Assembly: GCF_000001735.4 (NCBI RefSeq)
Contig: NC_003075.7
Location: forward strand, 8,929,001-8,993,000
Direction: 5' to 3'
Source: Arabidopsis thaliana
Taxonomy: Eukaryota > Streptophyta > Magnoliopsida > Brassicales > Brassicaceae
Length of the DNA stretch: 64,000 nt
Made by a program: the position numbers and the translations under genes. Positions within the stretch are counted from its first letter, which is position 1. Each line of letters opens with the position of its first letter. The notes beneath the pieces are model-generated. The model made no database searches. It was not told the origin of the DNA and saw only the letters and a list, made by a program, of their open reading frames with translations. Shown piece after piece: positions 20,569 through 32,719 of the stretch.

Positions 20569-22419
20569 ATGAAGAAAGGGTTCATCCAAAATGTCCATTT
20601 AGCCCCTGCAACTTCTCTGTTCGTCCCTCAGTACAAAAACGACTTCTTTCATCTCAAAACCAAAGCTTTCTTGGTTCACAAGCTTTCAGAATCTACCAAC
20701 GCTGCTTTCACGAATTTACTACATACTCTGACTCTGAAACTTGGGTTCGCGAGCGACACTTTCACTGTGAATCACCTAGTTATTAGTTATGTCAAGCTCA
20801 AAGAAATCAACACTGCACGCAAACTGTTTGATGAAATGTGTGAACCAAATGTGGTTTCATGGACTTCGGTTATTTCTGGGTATAACGACATGGGTAAACC
20901 TCAAAATGCTCTTTCTATGTTTCAGAAGATGCATGAAGATAGACCTGTGCCTCCCAATGAGTACACGTTTGCTAGTGTCTTTAAAGCATGTTCTGCTTTG
21001 GCTGAATCAAGAATCGGTAAAAACATCCATGCCCGTCTGGAGATTTCAGGGCTCAGAAGGAATATTGTAGTGAGTTCCTCTCTTGTTGACATGTATGGGA
21101 AATGCAACGATGTGGAAACCGCTAGACGGGTTTTCGACTCGATGATTGGTTATGGAAGAAATGTTGTTTCTTGGACCTCGATGATCACTGCTTATGCGCA
21201 GAACGCTCGTGGCCATGAAGCTATTGAGTTGTTTAGATCATTCAATGCTGCTTTGACGTCGGATAGGGCGAATCAGTTTATGCTGGCTAGTGTAATTAGC
21301 GCATGCTCTAGTTTAGGTAGGCTGCAATGGGGGAAAGTTGCTCACGGGTTAGTTACTCGAGGTGGTTATGAATCGAACACTGTGGTTGCTACCTCTCTTC
21401 TAGATATGTACGCGAAATGCGGATCTCTAAGCTGTGCGGAGAAAATCTTCTTGAGAATTCGTTGTCATTCTGTTATTTCGTACACATCTATGATCATGGC
21501 GAAGGCAAAGCATGGACTTGGAGAAGCAGCGGTTAAACTATTCGATGAAATGGTTGCAGGGAGAATAAATCCTAACTATGTAACATTACTTGGCGTGTTA
21601 CACGCTTGTAGCCATTCGGGTCTGGTTAACGAAGGCCTAGAATACTTGAGTTTAATGGCTGAGAAGTATGGTGTGGTTCCTGACTCGAGGCATTACACTT
21701 GTGTTGTTGATATGCTTGGAAGATTTGGTCGTGTTGATGAAGCTTATGAATTGGCGAAAACTATAGAAGTTGGAGCAGAGCAAGGTGCGCTCTTGTGGGG
21801 AGCTCTTCTCTCAGCTGGTAGGTTACATGGAAGAGTTGAGATTGTAAGTGAAGCGAGCAAGCGATTAATACAATCTAATCAGCAAGTGACAAGTGCGTAC
21901 ATCGCATTATCCAATGCTTATGCTGTGTCTGGAGGATGGGAAGATTCAGAATCTCTTCGATTAGAGATGAAACGTAGTGGAAATGTGAAAGAACGAGCTT
22001 GTAGCTGGATTGAAAATAAAGATTCAGTTTATGTTTTTCATGCTGGGGATTTGTCATGTGATGAGAGCGGTGAGATTGAAAGGTTCCTGAAAGATCTAGA
22101 GAAGAGAATGAAAGAAAGAGGACACAGAGGAAGTAGTAGTATGATCACAACAAGTTCATCGGTTTTTGTCGATGTTGATGAGGAAGCTAAAGATGAAATG
22201 GTGAGTTTGCATTGTGAAAGATTGGCTTTAGCATATGGATTGCTTCATTTGCCTGCAGGATCAACAATTAGGATTATGAACAATTTGAGGATGTGTAGAG
22301 ATTGCCATGAGGCTTTCAAGCTGATCAGTGAGATTGTGGAGAGGGAAATTGTTGTCAGGGATGTGAATAGGTTTCATTGCTTTAAGAATGGCTCTTGCAC
22401 TTGTCGTGATTATTGGTGA
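20569..22419 (+). CDS. PLS-class pentatricopeptide repeat protein with DYW domain
   Basis: Intronless 616-aa PPR protein. PPR motifs run from about residue 60 to 430 (for example TARKLFDEMCEPNVVSWTSV, then KNIHARLEISGLRRNIVVSS). An E region follows and then a C-terminal DYW domain with the cytidine-deaminase-like elements: HCERLALAYGLL (HxE), CRDCHEAF (CxxC), and HCFKNGSCTCRDYW at the very end. Such proteins bind specific organelle transcripts and direct C-to-U editing. I believe this is At4g15720, reported as REME2, a mitochondrial editing factor; that link is from memory. The HSE usual in the HxE motif is HCE here, which keeps the His and Glu. The start at 20569 begins MKKGFIQ; an organellar targeting peptide in the first ~40 residues is plausible. 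Converges with CW7. Confidence 0.93.
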   Translation: MKKGFIQNVHLAPATSLFVPQYKNDFFHLKTKAFLVHKLSESTNAAFTNLLHTLTLKLGFASDTFTVNHLVISYVKLKEINTARKLFDEMCEPNVVSWTSVISGYNDMGKPQNALSMFQKMHEDRPVPPNEYTFASVFKACSALAESRIGKNIHARLEISGLRRNIVVSSSLVDMYGKCNDVETARRVFDSMIGYGRNVVSWTSMITAYAQNARGHEAIELFRSFNAALTSDRANQFMLASVISACSSLGRLQWGKVAHGLVTRGGYESNTVVATSLLDMYAKCGSLSCAEKIFLRIRCHSVISYTSMIMAKAKHGLGEAAVKLFDEMVAGRINPNYVTLLGVLHACSHSGLVNEGLEYLSLMAEKYGVVPDSRHYTCVVDMLGRFGRVDEAYELAKTIEVGAEQGALLWGALLSAGRLHGRVEIVSEASKRLIQSNQQVTSAYIALSNAYAVSGGWEDSESLRLEMKRSGNVKERACSWIENKDSVYVFHAGDLSCDESGEIERFLKDLEKRMKERGHRGSSSMITTSSSVFVDVDEEAKDEMVSLHCERLALAYGLLHLPAGSTIRIMNNLRMCRDCHEAFKLISEIVEREIVVRDVNRFHCFKNGSCTCRDYW

Positions 22420-22886
22420 ACTTTTTACTAAATTATATTGATTTTTTGTTCTGATATGATCCGAATCATTCATAGTCAAAACATTGATGTAGAAGCGTAT
22501 GTTTCAATCACTTATATAATTAAAGTAGTTGTAAGAAAGTATATGTTTCAATTCCAAAATACTTTGAACAGAACTGAAACAGGATTAGAGCAGTGTCTTG
22601 TCAGAAATCTTATCACTAACCGATCTTTTAAATGACTATATCTAAGAATCCTCCTACTCTTCTATAAATATGCTTTAGTTAATATTGAATACCCAGACAC
22701 CAAAAAGAAGAAAGACCTGAAACAGGACCCTGAGAGTTACTGCAAATAGCAAACTTAGACCTTATCTAGTGTCCTCTCTCCAAGTCTTCCTTTCCTAATC
22801 TATGCTACTTACTAAGATTTTTCTATGGAAGTTCATGAAACACTATTCTATTCTTTATAGGACCAGGGTCTATATACAAAATAGAG
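22420..22886. other. Convergent intergenic region (PPR / CW7)
   Basis: 3' flanks of two converging genes; nothing else seen. Confidence 0.6.
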
Positions 22887-25800
22887 TCAACACTTTGGGC
22901 CACCGAATCTTGATGAACTTAGAGCATCCATGGCAACCTCAATCATCTTTATAAGCGCTTCAACATCATGGAAACTAAAATCGACAACTTTTTTGATAGC
23001 AGAGATACAGTCTCCATGCTTTCTTTCTTCTGAGGTGTCAGTGACGGCTTTAAAAGCATTTTGGGATTTTGCTGAGGCCTCCATTGCCAGATTCATGCTC
23101 CCTGTCTGTATTAGATAAATATAGAATATCAGCTTTGTTTGGCACAGGAAGATAGATAACAAAGACCTCCACAGTTTAGGCAATAGGAGGATCTTAGTTG
23201 AGATTTCAAAACTCAAATATGATAGGTAAGAGACAACCCAGTTCGCTTTTTCAAATACTCCAAATGTATCATGCCATAATTGATGAAGGTGGGATAACTT
23301 ACAAAGTCCAATAGCGGAACAAAATTTAGTTGGCTTCTAGCAACAGGGAGAAGGTTTCCGGCAACATGGGAAAGACCTCTTCTGGTTTTAGCAGACTTCT
23401 TAATCACCCCTTGATGATTGAAACTATCGACATCAGATGCAGATGATGACGGTGATTCACCTGAGGTAACAATTCAAATGAACAATATGTGACTTTACTG
23501 AAACGGACAGCAGTAAATAAATTGTCCGTATAAACAGATCCCAAGCATATGTTTCTCTAAATTTTGTCCAGATATTGAGGAACTTCCAACATAAGTTTTG
23601 CCTGAAAATACTTCAAACCTATAAAGTATAAAAAATCTGTAAACTATGAAAAGGTGGACATACTAAGCCAAAATAATAGGTATACGTTGACTACTGCTGA
23701 GGTAAATATCTTCTGAGAGAATTTTGACGCGAGCAAAAGAACTGAGGACTATTTTAGACAATGATAACTACTACAATTCTGACTTGACCATATTGAAAAT
23801 AAATTTCCGGGAAAAAAACGTTCACTAACTGATATGATCATAGATGAAATATACAATAGTACCTTGAGGAGTCATCTGTACCATTTTTTGCAATTCATTC
23901 CATTCTCCACTCAGACCTAGACTTCTGCCATACACTAATCTCATGCAAGCCACTTCTGTGCATTTATAAGCCAAAGTAGCTGCAGCCATTTCTTGGCTTG
24001 TTTCATATTGATGGGCACAACTTCTGAGAAAAACAAGCAGAGTGTTCAATGAGCACAAAATCATAAGCGAATCAACAGCATTCTGTCAAATACCAACACC
24101 TAAAGTCGAAAGACACCGGATTCCTGAGAAGTTTCCTCAGTCATAAGGAAATGGGAAATGAGCTATCACAAGCATTCACTTACTCTGAAAGTTTTGCAGC
24201 AGTATGGTAAGCCTCAATATGGCTCATCTTCCCCACTTCCACATTATCTGTACTGCACATTTCTAAAACTGAAGCTCCAAGGAGAAACCTCAGAGCCGCT
24301 TTAAAGTTGATCTCCTTGTATTCATATTCAAATCCAGAGCTCTGAGTTCATTGAGATAGAAAGACAACCAAAAATTAATAGCCAACACAAAACTAGCAGA
24401 AGAAAGACAGCAGTGATTCATATTACTGTTCCATCATTTGTTTCTTTAGTTTATTTCTAGCAGATGAAACTTGAAGCTTCAGACTACATTAGAGGTGGCA
24501 TAAAAATCTGACCTTGAAACAGTCAGCAAGCTTTCTCAGCTTTTCAGCCTCTTGAAGTATATCATTCGTGGGGCATGAAGACCTTGCAGGGGAAGAGGAA
24601 ACTGATTCCACAGGGGATGCTTTTACTTCTTCCACATACATTCGTCCACTTTTATGTGATCCTAAAACCTTCGACGAGTTTGATGTTTCTATCCCAGAAA
24701 TCTGCCCACTTCCACCAGAGAAATATCTACATGAGGCATCACCATTCAGGTGTTCTTGAAAGCAATCAGCCTGAAACAATTCATTTCTTTGGTTTGCTTT
24801 AGATTCATGGACTGAAATCTTAGTTGTTACCGCCTTTTCCATTGAGGGCTCGTTTTCCTCACCATCTGCAAACAATTTTGAATTTTTCCCATCCTTACCC
24901 TGCTTGTAACCCATCAACCTTATTTTCCTCACAGTACTATTGATATTTCCCTGGGCTTTTGTACACAAGGAACCACTAGCAGTTATCAGTTGAGGTTTGT
25001 GGTCAGGTTTCTTTTTAGATACGAGTAATCTTTTCTTTGGGTCTCGCTCTACATTCAAAGTGCAAAAATCATTGTCATGACGTTTTCTTTTTCTCTCTGC
25101 TGGAGTCCATTTAGGATCTTGATTCCAATGTATTTCTTCTGCTTTAATAACTCTGGCAAGTTTGTTACCATCACCAGTCTTGATATGCTTGGAACCATCA
25201 CTTTCTTCTTTGTCAGCCTCCTTTTTCTTCTTGACCTTTATCTGACAACCAGCACCTACAATAATAACAAGTTGTTTTGATAAAAGAAGCCCAAGTGCGG
25301 CGAAAATGTACACTAGTTAGCTGTCAGATGGCAAGACTGACCTGCTGCTCTCCTCTTTGCTTTCTGGTCAATCTTATCCTGAAAAAAATCGTGCGAAAGG
25401 TCTGCAGATATCTGAGTAGCAGTAGGTGTTTCTCCTGGCAGCTTCATGTTTTTATTCTTGAAAATATGTGGGTTACTTCTCATAGGCTTTGCAGCATCAA
25501 CAAGGATGTTGCTTGAAACTCCTTGCGATAAGTCTTCTACGTTAGACTTCTTTTCAATTGGATTAGGCAATGAACCAGAAGTTAAAGGTTGGTAGATTTT
25601 ATCAGCATTACGAACATCAGAGAGGAGTTTAACACCAGTGTCAGGACCATGACCCTCACTAGCATGAAAGGATTTAATTGCGTTTGTAGTCTCTTCCTCG
25701 CTGACGCCACAGTGGTTCATTCCAGGCCTACAAGAGAATTTTAGGGAGACGATAAGGAGATATGATAATATGATAACCTGAGGTTTTGCACAAAGTTGAA

Positions 25801-28214
25801 GGACCAAATCCAGAAAGTAAGTAGAAGCGTTGTCAATACAATTTTATAACTTTAACGCTTGACCCAGCCATTCTAGGGAACAAGACCTTCACATGGTCGA
25901 AAAGATTTCTCCTATAACGAACTACGAAACTTATTTCAAACTAACTATAATAGCAACTAAAAAGGGCTAGTGCTTGAATCAAGGAAAGAGCACAAGATAC
26001 AAATACTTGAAAAGACATATGTTAGAAAACGAGGTGATATGAAATAATCAGATACTTACAGCCAGGTTTGCATGCTACACAACCACTTATCAGGCAGCTT
26101 CTCAGTATTCAGGTCATAGGGCAGTAGCCGCCATTTCTCACAACTCTCACATTGGGCCCAATAATCTAGGTCAACACTGGTGGAAGAAGGTGCAACCGCA
26201 AAATCAAACCCAGTGTCCATGCTATTGTGACCTATATATGCGGCATCCTTCAAAGGCATCTTTGATAAAACTTTATCACCAATACGATATTTGCTACGGT
26301 TCTGTTGCAACTTTGTCGGACATGTTTTTTTCTCTTTCACAGCATGCAACCCAACAAACTTTATTTTATTTGCGACTCTGGGATCACTTTCACCATCTTT
26401 TCTACAACCTTCCTGCAAGTTACTTTTTGTTGTAAACCCATCAGTAGTAAGACTTGCCCCACCTAAACCACAAGCTGAGTTATCCCTGGCTAGCTGACCA
26501 GTGGATAAAACTTTATGCTTCTTCGTCTCATTCCAAGTGGTGGCATGAAAACAGTCTACCTCTTTCCTTCTCCTTCCAATTGGAGTTTTCTCACAACATA
26601 AAACATCCGAGAACTTGTTCTGTATCTGAATAGAAGATTTCTTTCCTGTCTTAATCATAGGTTGATTGTCTAATAAAGTATATTGCTTCTTCTTATCCTT
26701 CACTAGGAGCAGACTATCAGGAAGAGGCGACATCAGTAGATCCTCTGGAACAGAAATGGCAGTCATTTCCTGTTTCATGAAGTTAAAAGTAAGGTGGCAT
26801 CAAGTCAAACGAATTAATCCACACACAAAAAAAGGTATAAGCGAAAGAATGTGAAATATGATATACCTGAAGAATGCGGGAAGGAGATTCACTTGTCTTC
26901 CCTAGAGATGTATGCGGTAGCATTCTGCTACTATCATCCTGGCTGATTCGGGGTGGTGAATTTGGAGAACCATCGAGACCAAGATCCTTGCAAACCATCG
27001 CGACACTTTGGGACAAGATTTCAGAACCCATTTTGATCCGAACTCTGATCGGCTTATTATGAGGCAAATCATTGGCTGGTGTTCTTGCATTTCCTTTATT
27101 TATGGGAACTTTTCCTGGAGCTTGAGCCAAAAGAGATCCTGAAGTTTGATAGTTCTGAGGATCCTGATTTCTTACTAGTTTACAAGATGTAGCAGGGGGT
27201 GACTGAAACTTCTGAACCACATTCTGCGCAAACAATAATTCATAAGTACTCATAATTAAACTACTTAAAACACTGAGGAAGAAAAATCACTAAAAGGTCC
27301 AGATTCCTTCAAACAAAAACAACAAGGTAGTTTCACTACCATATTTTCCTTTTATCCTCACATGGAATTGAGAATTGTTTCTCTCATACCTTCCCGGGTA
27401 AACTGTTGGAAATTCTTTGTACAGCATGATTCCCTAGAGAACTCCTTTGACATGATGGTACAGCCGGCAAACGTTTGTAAGTGGGCAAAAATGATCCATA
27501 GTCAAAGATCTCCGGACCTGACCAACCATATCATTCAACAACGACATTTCATTTCAAAACAAATATCTCACTAACACCAATTTAATATTACTTACCAAAC
27601 CGGTCCCGGGCTTCCTCTCCGAAACCTTTTTGCAAGTGGCCAAGTACATTCTGTACCTTCTTGTCCTTAGATACACAAAGCAACAAAACTTGAGCACATA
27701 TATAATAAAACCACCAGGCAAAGAAAAAGACTTCGACACACAAAGATACAAAAACAGAGAAAAAATGAGTATCCACACTATATATTCTTTATTGAGATAC
27801 ATAAAATTGAGATTTCATATGCTACAAAAGACAGACACATAGTTCTCTGTTTAAAACTCAAAACTCAGTAGAAACAAGCAAGATTCATAGCAATTGAAAT
27901 ATCTTATTAAAGGTATATCTCCTCCAACTAAACTAAGATGCACAAAACTTAATCATCATTGGCATTATAAACACAGAGTACTGTACTATTCATATGATCT
28001 TAACACTTCCAAAACATAATCAGAAATTAAGCATCACACAAAGATCAACAACGGCTTCACATAACACCACACAAAAAAGATCATTTAATAATGAGAAAAA
28101 AAATCACAAACAAGAGAGACTCACAATGTAAGAGAGATCAACGTCAAGATCAACAACAGCTTCATCAGAAGAACAATTCATCTCTCCTTCTTCAAGCTCA
28201 TAATCCTCTCCCAT
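22887..28214 (-). CDS. CW7: CW-type zinc finger protein (CW7-like), 11 coding exons
   Basis: Coding exons on - in order: 28125-28214, 27596-27665, 27390-27517, 26867-27223, 26060-26769, 25342-25727, 24513-25255, 24184-24341, 23863-24023, 23303-23460, 22887-23105. All are GT-AG and together give 3180 nt, 1059 aa without a stop. The N-terminus is acidic (MGEDYELEEGEM), followed by FDYGSFLPTYKRLP. The CW zinc finger spans about 417-465 (YWAQCESCEKWRLLP ... WLCSM ... MNHC; Zn ligands near C422, C425, C446, C457). A Lys-rich middle region follows, then a conserved C-terminal helical region (FKAALRFLLGASVLE, ETSQEMAAATLAYKCTEVAC). CW domains read histone H3K4 methylation, so a nuclear chromatin role is expected. 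I believe this is At4g15730. The gene structure is complete and unremarkable. Confidence 0.92.
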
Positions 28215-28680
28215 CTTCTAAACTAGTAAAACCCTAAACATAACCCAATTCCAAACCCTAATAACTACTACTACTTCCTAAACCCCAACACTCACTAACT
28301 CTGCCGCCACCAAACCGTCTCGAAAATCCAACATTGCCCAAAACAATCTCAAAACACACAAAGTTTCAAATCATAAACACTTAGATTATCCCCAAAAACC
28401 CTAAATTTGTTCAATCTCCAAAGGACAATCTAGATTGTTGTTAAAACGCGAAATTAATCGCTTAATCACGTTTATCAAAAACTCAACCAAACTCGTTTGA
28501 TCAAAAGACGAGAAAGTTGAAAAGGAAGATTCGATCACTGTGATCGTCTCAACGGCGGCGAAGAGCAGCGTTGAGGGTTTAAGGAAGATTCGGCGGCAAG
28601 TTGGTTTTGCGTCTCCGATTTTTTTTGCAGACAAGACGCTATGTGTTGAAGAGTGTTTAGTTTTGGAGGGTTCCTTTCGT
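28215..28680 (-). promoter_or_regulatory. 5' leader and promoter region of CW7
   Basis: Contains repeated AAACCCTAA-like (telo-box) motifs on one or the other strand near 28228-28262 and 28395-28405, a common feature of plant housekeeping promoters. A short open frame on - (28401-28634) is not a convincing gene. Confidence 0.4.
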
Positions 28681-28982
28681 TTATGGTTTAATCATTAATT
28701 AATTAATTATAAACAACTTTAATTTTTCTATAATTCGTATCTCTCATTTATTAATGCTTGAGAAATAATTTACATTTTGCCCCTTATATTTCTTAGATTT
28801 TATCGGATATTGCTTAACAGTTTAGAAATGAGAGATACGAATTCATGACAATAACGAATTGTGGATTTTGTTCCTAAGTTCGCTAAATAGGTTGCATGAT
28901 ACCACACTTTAATTATTATGTATATATTTATGTATTTAATAAAATATAACTTGTTATATGTATTACTCTAAACACTATCTAA

Positions 28983-29747
28983 TCTATATATACATTTTTG
29001 TAGTCATTTTATGAAATAAATCCTGCAATTGGAACTTATTTACAATGGCTGCCACTGACTTATTAAATGCAAAAATTAACTACCAAATCAAAGCAAATCT
29101 TATTCAAAAGAATATGCTTTTATTTCATGGCCTAATTATTTTTGCCAAAATGGTTAAAATATTTAAAAATTAAATAACCATTTGAAAGAAAACTTTAAAT
29201 TGATTTAAATTATAAATCTTTTAATAAAAATATTATTAAAAAAATAGAAAAATAATTTCACCGAACATGATTAGATAGTAGGAATAGATGGTAGGACGTG
29301 TTTATAATATTATAATATATAAACTTTATAATAATTAAATAACCATTTGAAAAAAAACTTTTAAATTGATTTGAATTAATATTTTTTAAACTAAAGTATT
29401 ATTAAAACAAAAATAACAAAATAATGTCTAATTTTACTGAACGGGGTTAGTGGTAGGACGGGTTTGGTCGATAGTATTACGAGACGGTATACCACAAGTG
29501 AAATCTATTAGATATGTTTAATTTCAATGTGCAGGATTAGATGGTATGACGAGTTTTGATCGATAATAATACGAAACGATATACTACGGATGAAATCCTA
29601 GATATAACAACTAAAATCTATATATACATTATCTTAAACACTAAACAAAGCAAACAATATTAATAAAACAAATATTTACATATACATTTTATATAACAAA
29701 TTTTATTAAAAACCTAGCCCCGCGGTATACCGCGAGTCAAAATCTAG
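28983..29747 (+). mobile_element. Helitron block, + strand, probably composite
   Basis: 5' end TCTATATATACATTTTTG at 28983 (preceded by A). 3' end has the palindrome CGCGGTATACCGCG, a spacer and CTAG at 29744-29747 followed by T. The first ~100 bp match the 5' end of the - strand Helitron at 18759. Inside there are two decayed copies of the 3' end (about 29480-29512, 29575-29601) and a second 5'-like TCTATATATACATT near 29613. The block may therefore be two or three nested or tandem Helitrons rather than one of 765 bp. No coding capacity. Confidence 0.7.
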
Positions 29748-30454
29748 TTCTATATATACAGTAGTAGGGCACTAATCCGATCTTTAACTCATATACTTAT
29801 AGTCAATATCACATATACAATTGTTTCTAATAAAACTCTAGCTCGTTGTAGACCATGTCTAAATTGGATAAACAGTTCTATATATGTGTAATCATAAAAA
29901 AAAAATTCTAGTTTAAAATGGTTGTATTGTAGTTAAGTGCATTAACTACGTTTACAAATGTCAAAAAGGCTAGTCGTAAGTTGTTACCAAATCCATTTTC
30001 GGATTGCAAATTGTGCAGATTGGTTGCATGATACCACTCTTTTTCTTCTACAAATTTAATATAATTTTCATATTCTCTTTTTCTTCTACGAGTTAATATA
30101 ACTTTCATATTCTCTTTTCTTTCTACGAATTTAATTCTTTGATATTTTATTACTATCTTCATCTAAGATTTTGATCTTGCTTTTTTTTTTCTTTTGCTAA
30201 ATTTATTTTATTATAATTGATTAAACTTTAATGCATAAGTTTGAACTTTAAATAGTTTTTTCTATAGACTAAACTTTTTTTATTTTCTTCCAATTTCACC
30301 TTACTTTTTTGAAACCACAATTAAACCCCAATAATGATTTGTCCGGTTGTCGCTTGTGATAGCAGGGCTGCATGTGAGTGCGAAGTTTCTGCTACAAGCA
30401 TCAGAGTTTAAAGATTGGTTAGTCTATATATAAATACAGTTGAATATAATTGGT
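29748..30454. other. AT-rich intergenic in repeat island
   Basis: No gene recognised. TTCTTTTTCTTCTACGA-type pyrimidine-rich repeats lie at 30040-30130. Confidence 0.45.
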
Positions 30455-30914
30455 CGGAATTTTATCACTAATGCCACTAACTCAATAAAATTGTTCATTC
30501 ATACCCTTCCACGTTTTTTATTTTAATTTTAGTTTATTTTAAATCAAAATTTATATGAAAAATCCAAAAACCCTTAACCTAATCCATATATAACGTATGC
30601 CTGCCACTTCTTTCTTTGCCAACTTAAAATAAAACACTGCCTCTTTTTTTTCTCTTTCACGTTTCTCCTCTTTATTCTTTTAGACTTTGTCTCTTTTCTC
30701 TCAAAATCAATTTTCCAGAAATCTTTCTTCTTCTTCTCCATGGATCTATCTATCTTCTTCTTTTTCATGGATTTCTATTCTCTTTCTTCGATCTCTTCTT
30801 CTTTCTCTGCAATCTAACAAAACCTAGATCTCTTCTTTCTTCTCAACGAACCCTAGATATCTCCAAACTAGATCTCTGCAAAATCAGTTTATGCATAACC
30901 GAAGGAAAAGAGAA

Positions 30915-31103
30915 GACGTTCACAGAATTGGCGGCGACGACGACGCTTGGAGAAGACGGTTCACAAAATCGGCGGCGACGACGCTTGGAGAAGACGGTTC
31001 ACAGAATCGGCAGCAACGACGCTTGGAGAAGACGTTCACAGAATTGGCGGCGACGACGACGCTTGGAGAAGACGGTTCACAAAATCGACGGCGACGACGA
31101 TGC
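30915..31103 (+). repeat. GC-rich 38/40-bp tandem repeat, about five units
   Basis: Units of 40, 38, 38, 40 and about 33 bp, each starting GACG(G)TTCACA and ending CGCTTGGAGAA, with GGCGGCGACGACG cores. Unit lengths not divisible by three, with mixed 38 and 40, show it is not a conserved coding repeat even though all three + frames are open. The composition contrasts sharply with the AT-rich surroundings. Confidence 0.85.
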
Positions 31104-31159
31104 CATTAAATATGATAGCTTTAGGGTTTAGAAATACAAATCGCTTAAACTTCCACCAT

Positions 31160-31420
31160 TTTGTACCATTTGTCCCGTATAACTGAGTTGTATCAATTAT
31201 ACTATTAATACATTTTGTACCAGTTGTCCATATTTATATCTCACTTATACTATTTGTATCAGTTGTCCTATTATTTTTCAATAATATCATTTATACCGAT
31301 TGTTTTTATTTATATACAGTTATACCATTTATACCAATTGCATTATATTCTCATTTACTTATATCATTTGTACCAGTTATTCTATAATCTCTCATTTGTA
31401 TCAGTTGTAATTTCATTAAG
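31160..31420. repeat. Degenerate ~20-bp repeats (TTTGTACCAGTTGT-like)
   Basis: At least six imperfect copies of ATACCATTTGTACCAGTTGT with AT-rich spacers. Probably internal to the same element as the GC-rich repeat. Confidence 0.55.
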
Positions 31421-31515
31421 GGTAATTTTGGAATATCACATTTATAGTGGCACTCAAATTATAAAATGGTACGCCAGATTCGTTTTCTCCCCATAGTGGC
31501 ATATGTGACGCGCTC

Positions 31516-32035
31516 TCTAATTAGTCTCAATTTTAAACCCTCACTGTTTTGTAATTTTTTTTTTTCAAATTATTTTGCTGTCTTGAATGTCACAGTGAGG
31601 ACTTGAAATTGAAGAGACTGTAGACTAACGTCATTAACCAATCGCTGAACTATGATGATTGTAGCAGAAGGGTACCAAAATAATATAGAAAACGGTGAAC
31701 GTAATAACTAATTTAGATAATATATTATTCTTGTAATATCACATTAAGGGATGTAGCCGAAGTTAAAATCCTGTGTTCAAAATTTTGTATCTCATATGCA
31801 AATTCTAATCAAGTTTGTTTTCATCATATTCAACAAACCTTATAAAAAACTAGATTCTAAATCCCAAGAAAAACAAATAAAATGGTATAACTACAAAGAC
31901 TTTAAAATATTGCCAACAAACATATATAGGTTAGATCATTTGATCATATATGACTCAATTTTCAAGAAATCAAAGAATGATATTAATTCTTTTTTCTTTT
32001 CCGTAGAATGATATTAAATACGTAAGTCTTTGCCT
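31516..32035. other. AT-rich intergenic
   Basis: Nothing recognised apart from a 13-bp direct repeat (AGAATGATATTAA) near 31974 and 32005. Confidence 0.4.
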
Positions 32036-32290
32036 ACACGGGTGTGGTCTAGTGGAGTGATCAGATTAGAGGAAGTTGTAATGAGCTACCCCTTATTCGA
32101 TCCACCCTACAACTACTCTACAAATGTGTGAGTATCAGAAGTTTTCACATGGCTCTCCCTGGCCCCTAAATTAGTTGTATCTCATGGCTCGTTAACTCGA
32201 GAATCAGTAAGAGAGAAAAGTTCTCGTGACCTACCATGAACTCATAAGTGTCCGTTGAACCGGATCATCCGAATTAAAAAAAAAAAATAG
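32036..32290 (+). mobile_element. tRNA-derived SINE
   Basis: About 250 bp with an RNA polymerase III A-box-like TGGTCTAGTGG at 32044-32054, a B-box-like TTCGATCC about 40 bp later, a non-coding body and a terminal A run (32275-32287). This is the layout of plant tRNA-derived SINEs. I could not find clear target duplications, so the exact ends are uncertain. Confidence 0.68.
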
Positions 32291-32719
32291 ACGTTTTCTT
32301 CGACAAAAAAATTATAGATTTGTGTGAGTCATTTAAAGCATGTAAGCATTTAAAACTTTCAATCACTGATTGTAATAGATGGAAAATTACGATGTTAACA
32401 GAAATTGTATAGTCTTAACTATAAATACACTTTCGAAGGTTTTAAATCTCGTTAATAATGAAAATACTCACACATATGTATGGAAAGAGTATCCACGAAA
32501 TTTGAGTGAAATGCCCATAGTATATATGCATTCCAAATTTTTACCATAAAACAAAACACACCAGATTTTCAGGAATTCACTATTAATAAACTATACCAAA
32601 ATTATTATTTATGCATTAAATATTCCTCTGTATAAATAAAATCAAAGGCCTACGAAACATGCATTGGTCAAATTACACACACCAAAAAAGGAGAAAAACA
32701 GAAGAAGAAGAGAGCAAAG

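Larger units (their letters stand above)
30455..31515. mobile_element. Possible MULE-like non-autonomous DNA transposon
   Basis: Both ends carry related inverted text: ATGCCACTAACTC near 30470 at the left, and, reading - from about 31505, ATGCCACTATGGGGAG. TTCATTCATACCCTTCC at the left resembles CCAAAATTACCCTTA on - at the right. TTAGTCT flanks both sides (about 30419 and 31521), a candidate target duplication. The interior has the GC-rich tandem repeat at 30915-31103 and AT-rich degenerate repeats at 31160-31420. No transposase is visible. Family assignment is a guess. Confidence 0.33.

Noticed and set aside
24568-25516. Several + strand open frames across 24.5-25.5 kb
   Set aside because: They are antisense to well-supported CW7 exons with continuous splicing and a CW domain.
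28401-28634. 77-aa open frame upstream of CW7 on -
   Set aside because: Lies in the promoter/leader; composition and position do not suggest a gene.
30891-31186. Overlapping arginine-rich open frames on + over the GC-rich repeat
   Set aside because: They are products of the 38/40-bp tandem repeat read in three frames; unit lengths shift the frame, so no protein is conserved.
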